64,000 bases of DNA, taken from Oscillibacter valericigenes Sjm18-20. Its GTDB lineage: Bacteria > Bacillota > Clostridia > Oscillospirales > Oscillospiraceae. Positions 43,020 to 51,530 of the stretch are shown one piece after another; within the stretch, counting starts at the first letter, position 1; each line of letters starts with the position of its first letter. The notes beneath the pieces were generated by a model. It was not told where the DNA came from, made no database searches, and saw only the letters and a list, made by a program, of their open reading frames with translations. The stretch lies in NCBI GenBank assembly GCA_000283575.1, contig AP012044.1, positions 1,426,001-1,490,000 of the forward strand, in the 5' to 3' direction. The position numbers and the translations under genes were made by a program.

Positions 43020-43056
43020 AAGCCCGCCCTAGAAAACAATTCCGGGGCAGGCTTGA
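43020..43056 (-). terminator. terminator after the Cys-rich protein gene
   Basis: AAGCCCGCCC (43020-43029) pairs with GGGCAGGCTT (43045-43054) with one mismatch. On the minus strand it is followed by TGTTTC. It sits 9 bases after the stop of 43063-43404. Confidence 0.6.
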
Positions 43057-43062
43057 AGGCGT

Positions 43063-43404
43063 TCAGCAGTTACATTCGTGATTTGGTTTTTTAGAAGCCT
43101 CAATTATTTCCGCAAGTGACAGTTCCTTGGCTGCACTTGATGTTAACAGGCTATTCATCATATCAAAGACCTGCTTTAACTCGCATAATGTTCGCGCTTT
43201 TTGCAGCTCAAAAATAAGTCGTCCAACAGCACTGCAAAAAAGCTCGGATTCACATTTACTTGCGCAAGTTTGATAATAAAGGACAGACTTGTGGCAAGGA
43301 AGACTGTCGCAAGGAAAAGTTTTATGGTTCTTCGGTTCTGAACAATCGAAACGAAATTGAGGCATAGAAGAACCCTTAATCCGATTAAAATCTTCTTTAA
43401 TCAT
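43063..43404 (-). CDS. Cys-rich hypothetical protein
   Basis: A 113-residue soluble protein that I do not recognise. The N-terminal half carries spaced cysteines (FDCSEPKNHKTFPCDSLPCH, then TCASKCESELFCSAV), the middle is helical (IFELQKARTLCELKQVFDMM), and it ends NHECNC. Nine cysteines and several histidines suggest a metal or Fe-S site. The start at 43404 has AAGGCGG upstream. It is a single gene with its own terminator. Confidence 0.6.
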   Translation of the reverse strand: MIKEDFNRIKGSSMPQFRFDCSEPKNHKTFPCDSLPCHKSVLYYQTCASKCESELFCSAVGRLIFELQKARTLCELKQVFDMMNSLLTSSAAKELSLAEIIEASKKPNHECNC

Positions 43405-44150
43405 CGGCTTCCGCCTTTCTGGCGCACTTAAAACGGAGACATTGAATCAACTCTGTTTTTAACAGCAATCGTTGCCATCGCCGGGAACTAAGCCCTTGTC
43501 CGCCAAAATTTTATTGGCAAGCGCATTAAACAGAGCCGCCATTGGTTTTCCTTGCAGGTGTATGCGCACAAGATATCTTTAATGATTTCGGCTTGCTCCG
43601 CAGGATCGCGGATCATACAGATTTTTGAAGGAATAGTTTTAAGAAAAAGGCCAAGCTGGTCGCGATTCGCGCCTCAGCAGCCGCTACCATATCAACGGAT
43701 TCGGCACAGGAACCGCATCAACTGCACCAGCAGGCACAGACTCAGCGCACTCAAAATCCCGAGGGAGAGTTTTATCCATAATGTTTCTCCTAAGAACATA
43801 TTTCAAGATTACCCCTGATGGCGTAATCTTGCTGCCTTATAATATGTATCAATCGGTTCAGGGGCTACTTTAGAAGGAACTAAAAGCATGTATCATCATA
43901 ATGGAGATCAGGTTGAATCGCTTGCAATGCCTTATCTGCGATTAAGTGAATCGGGTTTTACATTCCGGACTCTTTTGTGACCAACTTCATCTCGGGGTCT
44001 GACAAGCCGCAAGAAAACGGAGCATGCGCTGCTTTTTAAGCGCAATCGGTGAACCATGCTACCGTAGAACCTAAAGGACCTTAATTGAATACTATGTATT
44101 GCAACGGCTTTCACATAGGGCACATATCTCAATGAAAGGAGGTGTACCTT
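43405..44150. other. intergenic stretch, possibly decayed genes
   Basis: On the minus strand there are short protein-like pieces in different frames (PMAALFNALANKILADKGLV near 43.5 kb; an ATG at about 43779 starting MDKTLPRDFECAES), interrupted by stops. This may be an inactivated small gene. Nothing supports an intact one. Confidence 0.4.
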
Positions 44151-44240
44151 ATGTGGTGTAGATGCTGTTGTCGTTGCTGGCGCTGCGGCTGGGTCTGGAA
44201 TGGACGTTGTTGGTGCTGCTGCTGCGGACCCGTCTGCTGA
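44151..44240 (+). CDS. 29-residue Cys/Trp/Arg-rich microprotein
   Basis: A perfect ribosome site (AAAGGAGGTG, 44136-44145) lies 5 bases before an ATG opening a 29-codon frame. It contains 12 Cys, 5 Trp and 4 Arg, starting MWCRCCCRCWRCGW and ending CWCCCCGPVC. A terminator begins 10 bases after its stop, so it appears to be a complete one-gene unit. It matches no family I know. A metal-binding peptide, a spore-coat component or a leader peptide are possible; the composition suggests thiolate metal binding or cross-linking. It lies just upstream of a CwlD-like amidase. Confidence 0.6.
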   Translation: MWCRCCCRCWRCGWVWNGRCWCCCCGPVC

Positions 44241-44250
44241 CAAACTGAAA

Positions 44251-44290
44251 GTGCCCCGTGGGAGTTTCGGCTTCTGCGGGGCGCTTTTAA
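44251..44290 (+). terminator. terminator after the microprotein
   Basis: GTGCCCCG (44251-44258) pairs with CGGGGCGC (44277-44284), followed by TTTTAAG. Confidence 0.75.
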
Positions 44291-44353
44291 GTAGGAACCG
44301 AAATTATTAAATAAGAATATGATATAGTAAACTATAGACTTGGGTGTGTTATT

Positions 44354-44926
44354 ATGGCAATTAAAATATTTATTGATCAGGGACATAATCCGACTGGTTA
44401 CCACAATACCGGCGCCTCTTGGTATGGCCTTGATGAGCAGGATATAACATTTCAGGTTGGCATCTATCTTGCGGAGATGCTAAATAAAGATCCTCGCTTT
44501 GAGGCTCGTTTGTCACGGCCAGTGCCTACCACTGTCCTCGGAACCAACAATTCTACTAGTTTAGTAGAGCGAGTAAAATTGGCAAACGCGTGGCCCGCTA
44601 ATTACTTTATCAGTATCCATGCAAACGCCAGCCTTAATACGGCCATTAACGGAACAGAAGTGTATGTATATAAGCTTTATACCCAGTCCAACTGGCTTGC
44701 AGAGCAGGTTTTGGACGGTGTTGTGGAGACTGTGGGTACAAAAAACAACGGTGTCATTGCAAGGCCGTCTTTATATGTCTTGCAGAAAACTAAAATGCCT
44801 GCAATTTTAGTGGAATTAGCATATATGTCCAATCCTTCAGATTCAATGAAACTGCGTGATGACCAGTATCAGTTTGCACAGGGTATCTATACGGGGATTA
44901 TGAGGTATTTTGGATTTTCTCAGTAA
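44354..44926 (+). CDS. N-acetylmuramoyl-L-alanine amidase (Amidase_3, CwlD-like)
   Basis: A 190-residue protein that is entirely an Amidase_3 domain, which cleaves the bond between MurNAc and L-alanine in peptidoglycan. Zinc and catalytic residues are visible in IFIDQGHNPT (His), SIHANAS (His) and ILVELAYMSNPSD (Glu). No signal peptide and no cell-wall-binding repeats are present, so it may be exported in another way or act during sporulation as CwlD does. It is placed between the Cys/Trp microprotein and a run of YibE/F genes. Confidence 0.9.
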   Translation: MAIKIFIDQGHNPTGYHNTGASWYGLDEQDITFQVGIYLAEMLNKDPRFEARLSRPVPTTVLGTNNSTSLVERVKLANAWPANYFISIHANASLNTAINGTEVYVYKLYTQSNWLAEQVLDGVVETVGTKNNGVIARPSLYVLQKTKMPAILVELAYMSNPSDSMKLRDDQYQFAQGIYTGIMRYFGFSQ

Positions 44927-45105
44927 ACCGTAACCGCCATTGACATTTTCATGTTTTGTCTTATAATAACTTATATCAATAATCTTGGCTGGATTAACCG
45001 GTTTTGTAATGTATTGGGCAGTAATAAATGGGAGCGGCCGCTTTGGATGAGTGGTTGCTCCTTTCGCTTTTCAAGCGATTTTATGAAAAAATGCGGAGTT
45101 GCAAA

Positions 45106-46200
45106 ATGAAAATGGAGTTACAAGTCGATAAAGTAAAAGTGATTGTCTATGCGTTGATCCTCATTTTTTTCGTTGGCTTCCTGATATTTATTCGAAACGA
45201 CTGCTTTTTGTATCAGGAGACGATTGTTCGAGTGACGGATGTAAAGGAAACTCGAATTTCAAACGAGCAGGACCTCGGGCAAGAATTCACGCAGGAGATT
45301 ACGGGCGTAATATTGAATGGCGAATACAAAGGAAAAATCGCCACTTACACGAACGCAAGAGACGATTCCGGTGCTTTCGATATGAATATCAAAGCCGGCG
45401 ACGAACTGTTTGTCAGCTTGGATAAGACCCATAATATCAGCGGTGTGTCTGACTTTAAGCGAGATTTTTATATTGCTTTGATCTCTGAAATACTAATTTT
45501 ATCCCTGGTGATATTAGGCCGAAAAAAAGGATTGCGTACATTAATAACCTTGCTTCTCAATGTTCTTATTTTCTATGTGATCTTATTTTTAAGAGGAAAA
45601 GGCGTTTCTGTTTTACTGCTCTATAGCATTGCATCTATCCTTTTTATTGTGTTAACGCTTCTTATCATCAGCGGCAGAAATTTAAAGACCGTATGCGCTA
45701 TCCTGTCCTCTATTTTAAGCTTGATCATTACAATGGTCATCGCTTTTTCCGTACTCAAAATATATAAGCAGTCAATTTGTTTTGAATTGATGCCGTTTGC
45801 AATTAGAATGCCGGATTATCAGGATGTTTTTTACGCCGGAATCCTGATCGGCGGCCTTGGTGCTATTATGGAGATTGCGATTGCGGTATCTTCTGCAATT
45901 CAGGAGTTAATGACAAAAAAGCCGGATATTACTGTGAAAGAATTGCGGACATCGGGCGGCAATATTGCTACGGATATGATGGGTGCGCTGATCAATGTTC
46001 TGTTGTTTACGTTTATGGTCGGAACCATTCCGATGCTAACCCTGGCAATGGCAAACGGTCTGCCAATTGGTTTAGCTTTGTCCTATTTTTCAAAGCTAGA
46101 AATCATTCGCTCTTTAGTAGGTGCTATCGGCATCGTATTGACGGTTCCCATCACGTTATATGTTACGATATTTATTCAGAAAAAAGGCGGATATAAATGA
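45106..46200 (+). CDS. YibE/F family membrane protein (long form)
   Basis: A 364-residue membrane protein of the YibE/F-like family. One N-terminal helix is followed by an external beta-rich segment (VTDVKETRISNE; GVILNGEYKGKIATYTN; GDELFVSLD) and about seven helices with the family hallmarks FYAGILIGGLGAIMEIAIAVSSAIQEL and GGNIATDMMGALINVLLFTFM. The function of the family is unknown. ATG 45106 follows GGAG. Its stop overlaps the start of a short YibE/F gene by 4 bases, and the two probably form a complex. Confidence 0.85.
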   Translation: MKMELQVDKVKVIVYALILIFFVGFLIFIRNDCFLYQETIVRVTDVKETRISNEQDLGQEFTQEITGVILNGEYKGKIATYTNARDDSGAFDMNIKAGDELFVSLDKTHNISGVSDFKRDFYIALISEILILSLVILGRKKGLRTLITLLLNVLIFYVILFLRGKGVSVLLLYSIASILFIVLTLLIISGRNLKTVCAILSSILSLIITMVIAFSVLKIYKQSICFELMPFAIRMPDYQDVFYAGILIGGLGAIMEIAIAVSSAIQELMTKKPDITVKELRTSGGNIATDMMGALINVLLFTFMVGTIPMLTLAMANGLPIGLALSYFSKLEIIRSLVGAIGIVLTVPITLYVTIFIQKKGGYK

Positions 46201-46955
46201 TTCTTACATTATCTGCAATTCTGTTTGTTCTCATTGCAATCATCGGCAGGGAAAAAGGAGTTAAAACTTTTTGCTCTGCCTATGCCAATTTTTTTATGAT
46301 CATTTTTTCCGCCATCCTGATTATGATGGGAGTAAACCCGATTGCAGTGGGGCTGATTTTCAGCGTATTATTCAGCATAATTACTCTTTTCTGGGTAGAC
46401 GGCTGCAATCACAAAACTGTGGCATCCTTTTTCTCTGTTTTAATTGTATTAATATTAACCGGGCTGTTTATTTGGTGGATTGGCATGAAAAGCAATATAT
46501 CAGGGTTTCCCGCCGAGTATTCGGAAGAAATAGCGGAGGCGGACATCACTTCCTCCAATGTCCAGATCAATTTTTTCGATGTATTTGTTACGGTGATCCT
46601 GATGGGGCTCATCGGATCCATAACCGACGCCGCTTTAGATGCCGCCACCACCGTAAATGAAATTTATCAAAACAATAAAAACATGCCGGTTCGGGAGTTG
46701 ATTATATCCGGTTTAAATGTTGGCGGAGATATTCTGGGGACTATGGTCAATACACTGTTCTTTGCCTTTTGGGGGACCTTCATGGGCTATTTTATTTGGC
46801 ATCAGGGAGAATCGATGATGAAGGTTCTAAATGGGAAAGCGTTTGCTTTTGAATATATTAGAATCGCTTTCAGCGGTTTAGGCTGCATTCTTGTAATACC
46901 AATTTCTTGTATAACAACTTCTATTTTACTTAAAAAGTTCCCGCCCCAAAATTAA
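46197..46955 (+). CDS. YibE/F family membrane protein (short form)
   Basis: A 252-residue membrane protein lacking the N-terminal external domain of its partner but keeping the C-terminal family core: VILMGLIGSITDAALDAATTVNEIYQ and GLNVGGDILGTMVNTLFFAFWG. The start ATG overlaps the previous stop (ATGA). The long-plus-short pairing recurs at 49152-51079 on the opposite strand. Confidence 0.82.
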   Translation: MILTLSAILFVLIAIIGREKGVKTFCSAYANFFMIIFSAILIMMGVNPIAVGLIFSVLFSIITLFWVDGCNHKTVASFFSVLIVLILTGLFIWWIGMKSNISGFPAEYSEEIAEADITSSNVQINFFDVFVTVILMGLIGSITDAALDAATTVNEIYQNNKNMPVRELIISGLNVGGDILGTMVNTLFFAFWGTFMGYFIWHQGESMMKVLNGKAFAFEYIRIAFSGLGCILVIPISCITTSILLKKFPPQN

Positions 46956-47015
46956 TCTATCAATCAAAGAGATGCCTATGTAGCTTGAACTGTTCCGCTA
47001 TCGGCGGGGCGCAGC

Positions 47016-48185
47016 TTATCTTGAATTCCGTTGACGATATCCGTCCTGCCTCCGGGGCGGCTCGGGTTCGCTGGATAGCAGCATAGATGCAATCATAGTC
47101 GTCAAGGGGATGGTAAACAGGATACCTAGGCAGCCAATCAGGGACTGCAAAAATTCAAAGACGATCTCTTCCTTGTTCAGAATACTCAGCAGGGGATAAT
47201 TTGACGCTGCATAAATTAAAACCACAATCAGAGAGCTACCCATATAGGCCAGTATCAGTGTGTTTGTCATCGTTCCCATAAAATCTCTTCCAATACTGAA
47301 GCCGTATTTCATCAATGCCGCAGCGGATGCGCCCCGGTTGGCATCTTTAAACTCACACAGCGGAGAGGTGACGGACATAGATACGTCCATGATGGCTCCC
47401 AACGCACCGATCGTAATCATGGAAAACATAATCGCCTTCATATCCACGGGAACTCCAAAGAGCGTGTTTAACATGTACGTGTTATCGTTGAAGTACCCGG
47501 TCATTTTCATCCAATGGCTGATGAATAGGCTCAGGGCGCAGGAAAAGGCCACCCCCGCCGCACAGCTGAAAGCGGTGATGATACTTTTTTTATCCAGCCC
47601 GTAAACAATAATCAGCGTTACAAGTATAATGTACACGCAGATGATACCTGTTGCCATGTAAATGTTATATCCTGCCTTGATGGCCGGAATGAAGATAAAA
47701 AAGATGGATAGGCAGGTCAGTGCCAGTGAGACAACGGTATTAAAGCCTTTGGCCCCTCCCAGCAAAAGCAGCACCCCAATGATCACTGCGCCCAATATGG
47801 CTACCTTGTCCATTCGGAAATAATCCTGAAATAGGTACTCACTTCCGTAGGACATCAGGATCACACAATCCCCTTTGGAAACAGACACCATATTTTTGTT
47901 GTTTCCGTTGAGAACCTGCGTCCCCTGTACAACCTCTTCCGGCCCTCCTTCAAAATCGAACGTCTTTGCTGAAAACAAAATTTTCCCGTCCGGATCATCG
48001 GCATCGGCCGTCTGATCAATGGAAGTAATTTTTGCAAACACAAACGTATCCAGCTCTTCTTCGCGATCGTAGATAAGACCCAGATTGGAATTGTTCTGAT
48101 GGATGTACTGGTTTCCGTACCATATAAAAAGGATGGAAAGTGCCAAAACCGCCAGATATACAAATGCGTTCATTACTTTTTTCAT
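47016..48185 (-). CDS. YibE/F family membrane protein (long form, unpaired)
   Basis: A 389-residue YibE/F protein with an N-terminal helix, an external domain (ITSIDQTADADDPDG; GTQVLNGNNKNMVSVSKGDCVIL) and a helical core with ITIGALGAIMDVSMSVTSPLCEF and SIGRDFMGTMTNTLILAYMGSSL. It has no short partner beside it; UppP lies next upstream on the same strand. The C-terminus is charged (SEPEPPRRQDGYRQR). Confidence 0.85.
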   Translation of the reverse strand: MKKVMNAFVYLAVLALSILFIWYGNQYIHQNNSNLGLIYDREEELDTFVFAKITSIDQTADADDPDGKILFSAKTFDFEGGPEEVVQGTQVLNGNNKNMVSVSKGDCVILMSYGSEYLFQDYFRMDKVAILGAVIIGVLLLLGGAKGFNTVVSLALTCLSIFFIFIPAIKAGYNIYMATGIICVYIILVTLIIVYGLDKKSIITAFSCAAGVAFSCALSLFISHWMKMTGYFNDNTYMLNTLFGVPVDMKAIMFSMITIGALGAIMDVSMSVTSPLCEFKDANRGASAAALMKYGFSIGRDFMGTMTNTLILAYMGSSLIVVLIYAASNYPLLSILNKEEIVFEFLQSLIGCLGILFTIPLTTMIASMLLSSEPEPPRRQDGYRQRNSR

Positions 48186-48252
48186 GCTGTATCTTCGCCC
48201 CCGCTTGTCCGATTTTAAAGCATCGTATGCCGGGGGACGCTGGAATATGTTA

Positions 48253-49086
48253 TTAAATTACTCCGTGACTCTGCACCAAGAAAAAGGCGATCACCAGGAT
48301 TCCAAGGGCGATTCTATACCAGCCGAACACCTTGAAATCATGCTTTTTGATGTATTGCATTAAAAATTTAATTGCCAGAATCGACACCAAAAACGCCACG
48401 CCCATCCCGACCAGCAATATTCCAAGTTCCAATCCTGTAAAGTGAAGTCCGAACTTTAGAATCTTTAAAAAGCTCGCCCCGAACATGACCGGAATGGCCA
48501 GATAAAATGTAAACTCCGCCGCCACGGTGCGGGAAGTTCCAATCAGAATTGCGCCAAGAATGGTGGCACCCGACCGGGAAGTTCCGGGAATCAGCGCCAG
48601 CAGCTGAAATATACCAATCAACAGCGCTGTGCGGTAAGAAATCTGAGAGATTGCATTAATTGTTGAGGAATGAGTTCTATTCCGGTTCTCGATGATAATA
48701 AACAGAATGCCGTATACAATCAGTGTAACCGAAACGGTCTGGTAATTGAAAAACAGCGCTTCGATTTGATCGTCAAAGAGGAGACCTATGATCGCCGCGG
48801 GAATACAGGAAATCAGAATTTTGCCCCACACTGCAAGTATATCTTTCCGGAGTGCTGGCCGTTTTCCAAAAGAAACTGGAAACAGTTTTTTCCAGTAAAG
48901 AACTACCACAGCCAGAATAGCCCCCAATTGGATTACAACCAGAAACAGGTTTCGGAAGGATTCAGGCAGATTCAGTTTCAAAAATTCATCCACCAAAATC
49001 ATATGTCCAGTGCTACTAATGGGAAGCCATTCCGTGATTCCCTCCACAATACCTAGAATCGCGGCTTTGATCAGTTCGATACTCAT
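48253..49086 (-). CDS. uppP: undecaprenyl-diphosphatase (BacA/UppP)
   Basis: A 277-residue, eight-helix membrane enzyme that dephosphorylates undecaprenyl diphosphate to recycle the lipid carrier of cell-wall synthesis. Both signature motifs are intact: GIVEGITEWLPISSTGHMIL near residue 13 and PGTSRSGATILGAIL near 165, containing the catalytic Glu, His and Arg. It lies among five YibE/F genes on the same strand as three of them. Confidence 0.96.
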   Translation of the reverse strand: MSIELIKAAILGIVEGITEWLPISSTGHMILVDEFLKLNLPESFRNLFLVVIQLGAILAVVVLYWKKLFPVSFGKRPALRKDILAVWGKILISCIPAAIIGLLFDDQIEALFFNYQTVSVTLIVYGILFIIIENRNRTHSSTINAISQISYRTALLIGIFQLLALIPGTSRSGATILGAILIGTSRTVAAEFTFYLAIPVMFGASFLKILKFGLHFTGLELGILLVGMGVAFLVSILAIKFLMQYIKKHDFKVFGWYRIALGILVIAFFLVQSHGVI

Positions 49087-49151
49087 TGAATAAACTCCAT
49101 TCCAAATTTAATTAATAGGCCTTTATTGGGCGGTGAGTGGCCCAAAGAGGT

Positions 49152-49940
49152 TTAGTTTTCAGGCACCCGCTTTTCCCGAGTGGGCAATTTCAGCTTTCCG
49201 GTACACAAAGCGCTCAGTACCAAAGCGGTGACGGGAATGGAGAGTTCGACGCCAATCCCGCCGGTAAGTACGACCATAGCCGATTGAAAAAGAGATTTTG
49301 AATTTATGAGCTGTGAAAAAGGATACCCGCAGTCAAAATACATCTGGATCATCAGTAAGGATTGTCCAATGACTGCAAACAGCAGCGTATTAATCGTCAC
49401 GCCCAAAATGTCTCGTCCGATATTCATGCCGGAGTGATATACTTCCTGCCAGGACATCTCCGGGTGGCACCGGAAAACCTCATAGGCCCCGGTCGCCACC
49501 GCCATTGCGCTGTCCTTTGCGGCACCGAGAAGCCCCAGCGCAATCACCACGTAGGTCACACGAATCATGTTGATATGGAGGTGGAGATCCAGCATGACGA
49601 CATCGTCCTCTTCCCAATTCCGCTCATCCAAGCCGTAAAGCCCCGCCCGAACGCACACGAACCAGATCAGAAAGGACATCAGTACCACAACGATCAGCAG
49701 AGCGAGAAATGCGGCGGCGGTTTTCTGATTAAAACCGTTCTGATAAAACAAAGTCAGAATGGAGGTTCCCAATATACAAAGCCAACCGACAAAAACGGCG
49801 TGAAATCCCATCAGCATCAGCACCATGGCGCAGAGCAGGATGACTCCGTTGAGCAGCAGCGTCACAACGATTTTTTCGCTTTGGGCCCTGCCCACGAATA
49901 GCAGAGTGGCCAGAAGCATTAGCATCAAAACCATCGTCAT
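49152..49940 (-). CDS. YibE/F family membrane protein (short form)
   Basis: A 262-residue membrane protein with the core motifs ALGLLGAAKDSAMAVATGAYEVF and GMNIGRDILGVTINTLLFAVIGQSL. I chose the ATG at 49940 because it overlaps the long-form stop codon as ATGA, mirroring the pair at 45106-46955. It is the downstream partner of the long form at 49937-51079. Confidence 0.82.
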   Translation of the reverse strand: MTMVLMLMLLATLLFVGRAQSEKIVVTLLLNGVILLCAMVLMLMGFHAVFVGWLCILGTSILTLFYQNGFNQKTAAAFLALLIVVVLMSFLIWFVCVRAGLYGLDERNWEEDDVVMLDLHLHINMIRVTYVVIALGLLGAAKDSAMAVATGAYEVFRCHPEMSWQEVYHSGMNIGRDILGVTINTLLFAVIGQSLLMIQMYFDCGYPFSQLINSKSLFQSAMVVLTGGIGVELSIPVTALVLSALCTGKLKLPTREKRVPEN

Positions 49941-51079
49941 TTTGCAGGTGCCTTCTTTCGGTAATAATGGATTGCAAGGAAGCTGGAAATGGGAATGCAC
50001 AACACAATGCCAAGCGCCCCAGCCAGAAATCGGAGGATTTCGTACACAATGTAATATTGGAACAGGGTATCCAGCCGTACTCCGTTTGCCAGCTGCGCCA
50101 GATAAATCGGGATTCTGCCAGCAAGATACGTGTAGAACAGGACATTGATCATCGTCCCCATGACATCATAACCGATCTGCCGAACCGATTGCGACAGAAA
50201 CTCATTTGAGATTCCGGGTTCTTTCTCCAGAATTTCAGCCACTCCGCTGGTTACCGAGACCGCCACATCCATGATTGCTCCCAGACTTCCCAGCAGAATG
50301 CCGCAGGTAAACAGCACCTCCAGTTGGAGCGTACCATTGCGGATATATTCCTGCAGGGTGTAATCCACATCCGGTCCCAAGACCAGAACGAGGCAGTAAA
50401 CCGCGGCCAGAATACCGATGGAAACCAGAGTATCCATCAGGGCCACCAGCATCTGCCGGTTCCAACCGATGCAAATTCCCAGCGACAGTGTGGAAAAGAG
50501 CAAAATCAGAATCACCGTCAGCAGGGCAAAACTCAGCCCTGTCTGAAAGCAGAAGAACCCGAGTACCAGAATGCCGAGGTTGACCGCAAGGGCAAAGAAA
50601 AACGCAAAGCCCCGCTTTCCCGCGACAACCACCGCGCCGAACAGCAGGAGGCTCAGCAGAAAAGAGAGAAAGTAGTCCCGTTTCTGTCCGGAAATCGCGG
50701 CCTGCAGCGTACCATCGTTCCCCGCCTTGATATTTTCCAGAAACAGAAAATTGCCCTTGTGATAGGCCGTGCCGTCCATATGCGTATCCGTATATGTATT
50801 GAGGATGGCCGCGGTTTTGCCCTTGTCCTTCCCGTTGAGTACAACGCAGGACAAGAGCTGGTCATATTGCCGCTCATCAATCCCAAGATCGCCGGAAACG
50901 GTCTGTGTATGCGTGATCTGTGCCGAGACCACCTTTGCAATGGGGGTCCGGTAGCAATTCCAGTCCAAATAGACGCACAGGTTCAGCAGCACAAGCAAAA
51001 CGGCCAGAACGGGAAGAAATATATTTCGACTGTCTGGATCGGCTCTGCGAAAAAAACAAGCTATCATCCGCATAAACAT
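49937..51079 (-). CDS. YibE/F family membrane protein (long form)
   Basis: A 380-residue YibE/F protein. A basic N-terminus and one helix are followed by an external domain (VVSAQITHTQTVSGDLG; CVVLNGKDKGKTAAILNTYTD) and a core with GILLGSLGAIMDVAVSVTSGVAEI and QIGYDVMGTMINVLFYTYLAGRIP. An internal ATG at 51070 is an alternative start. It is first in a minus-strand run: long YibE/F, short YibE/F, UppP, long YibE/F. Confidence 0.85.
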   Translation of the reverse strand: MFMRMIACFFRRADPDSRNIFLPVLAVLLVLLNLCVYLDWNCYRTPIAKVVSAQITHTQTVSGDLGIDERQYDQLLSCVVLNGKDKGKTAAILNTYTDTHMDGTAYHKGNFLFLENIKAGNDGTLQAAISGQKRDYFLSFLLSLLLFGAVVVAGKRGFAFFFALAVNLGILVLGFFCFQTGLSFALLTVILILLFSTLSLGICIGWNRQMLVALMDTLVSIGILAAVYCLVLVLGPDVDYTLQEYIRNGTLQLEVLFTCGILLGSLGAIMDVAVSVTSGVAEILEKEPGISNEFLSQSVRQIGYDVMGTMINVLFYTYLAGRIPIYLAQLANGVRLDTLFQYYIVYEILRFLAGALGIVLCIPISSFLAIHYYRKKAPAK

Positions 51080-51373
51080 TGAATCCGCCTGTGCTTTATA
51101 AAAAGCGCAGCCACGTGCGCAGAATTACACATTTTTAAATCCTCCCAAGCCAATTTCCATCATGCCAGATAGAATGGCTCCTTGACTTGCGTTTCAGAGA
51201 TTGCGGCCTAACTTCCACGTAAAGGCCGCATATAAAATATGGCTATGTACCATAAAAGGCCAAAAGAAAAATCAATGACTCAAGGAAAAAATACCACAGG
51301 TCTCAAAGATTTGCCACTGAAATACATCGTCTAACCGGGACCTAGGGCTCAGTAACTGAGGTAAATTTCATTG

Positions 51374-51402
51374 TTGACATCCATGCACTTCACTCCTACA
51401 AT
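51374..51402 (+). promoter_or_regulatory. strong sigma-A promoter
   Basis: TTGACA (51374-51379), a 17-base spacer and TACAAT (51397-51402). The next gene on this strand is the M23 peptidase at 51531. A Fur-type dyad follows at once. Confidence 0.75.
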
Positions 51403-51406
51403 GGTT

Positions 51407-51429
51407 TTGAAAATGGTTCTCATTTTCAA
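51407..51429. promoter_or_regulatory. Fur-type box
   Basis: TTGAAAATG-GTTCT-CATTTTCAA, a perfect 9-bp dyad covering the expected transcription start. The inner 19 bases match the classical Fur consensus GATAATGATAATCATTATC at 14 positions by my count. No DtxR-type box is nearby. Confidence 0.6.
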
Positions 51430-51530
51430 TTCTAGGCCGGTTGAGTTTAGTTGCCCTGGTCCAATAAATATAGACTCGGCCAATTGTAATCGCTGCCTGT
51501 CGGATTGCAGGCAACCTTTCGGAGGAAATT

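Noticed and set aside
44129..44404. A 91-codon minus-strand frame overlapping the Cys/Trp microprotein
   Set aside because: It is Gln/Arg/His-rich (the antisense of Cys/Trp codons), has no ribosome site and crosses the terminator and the amidase start.
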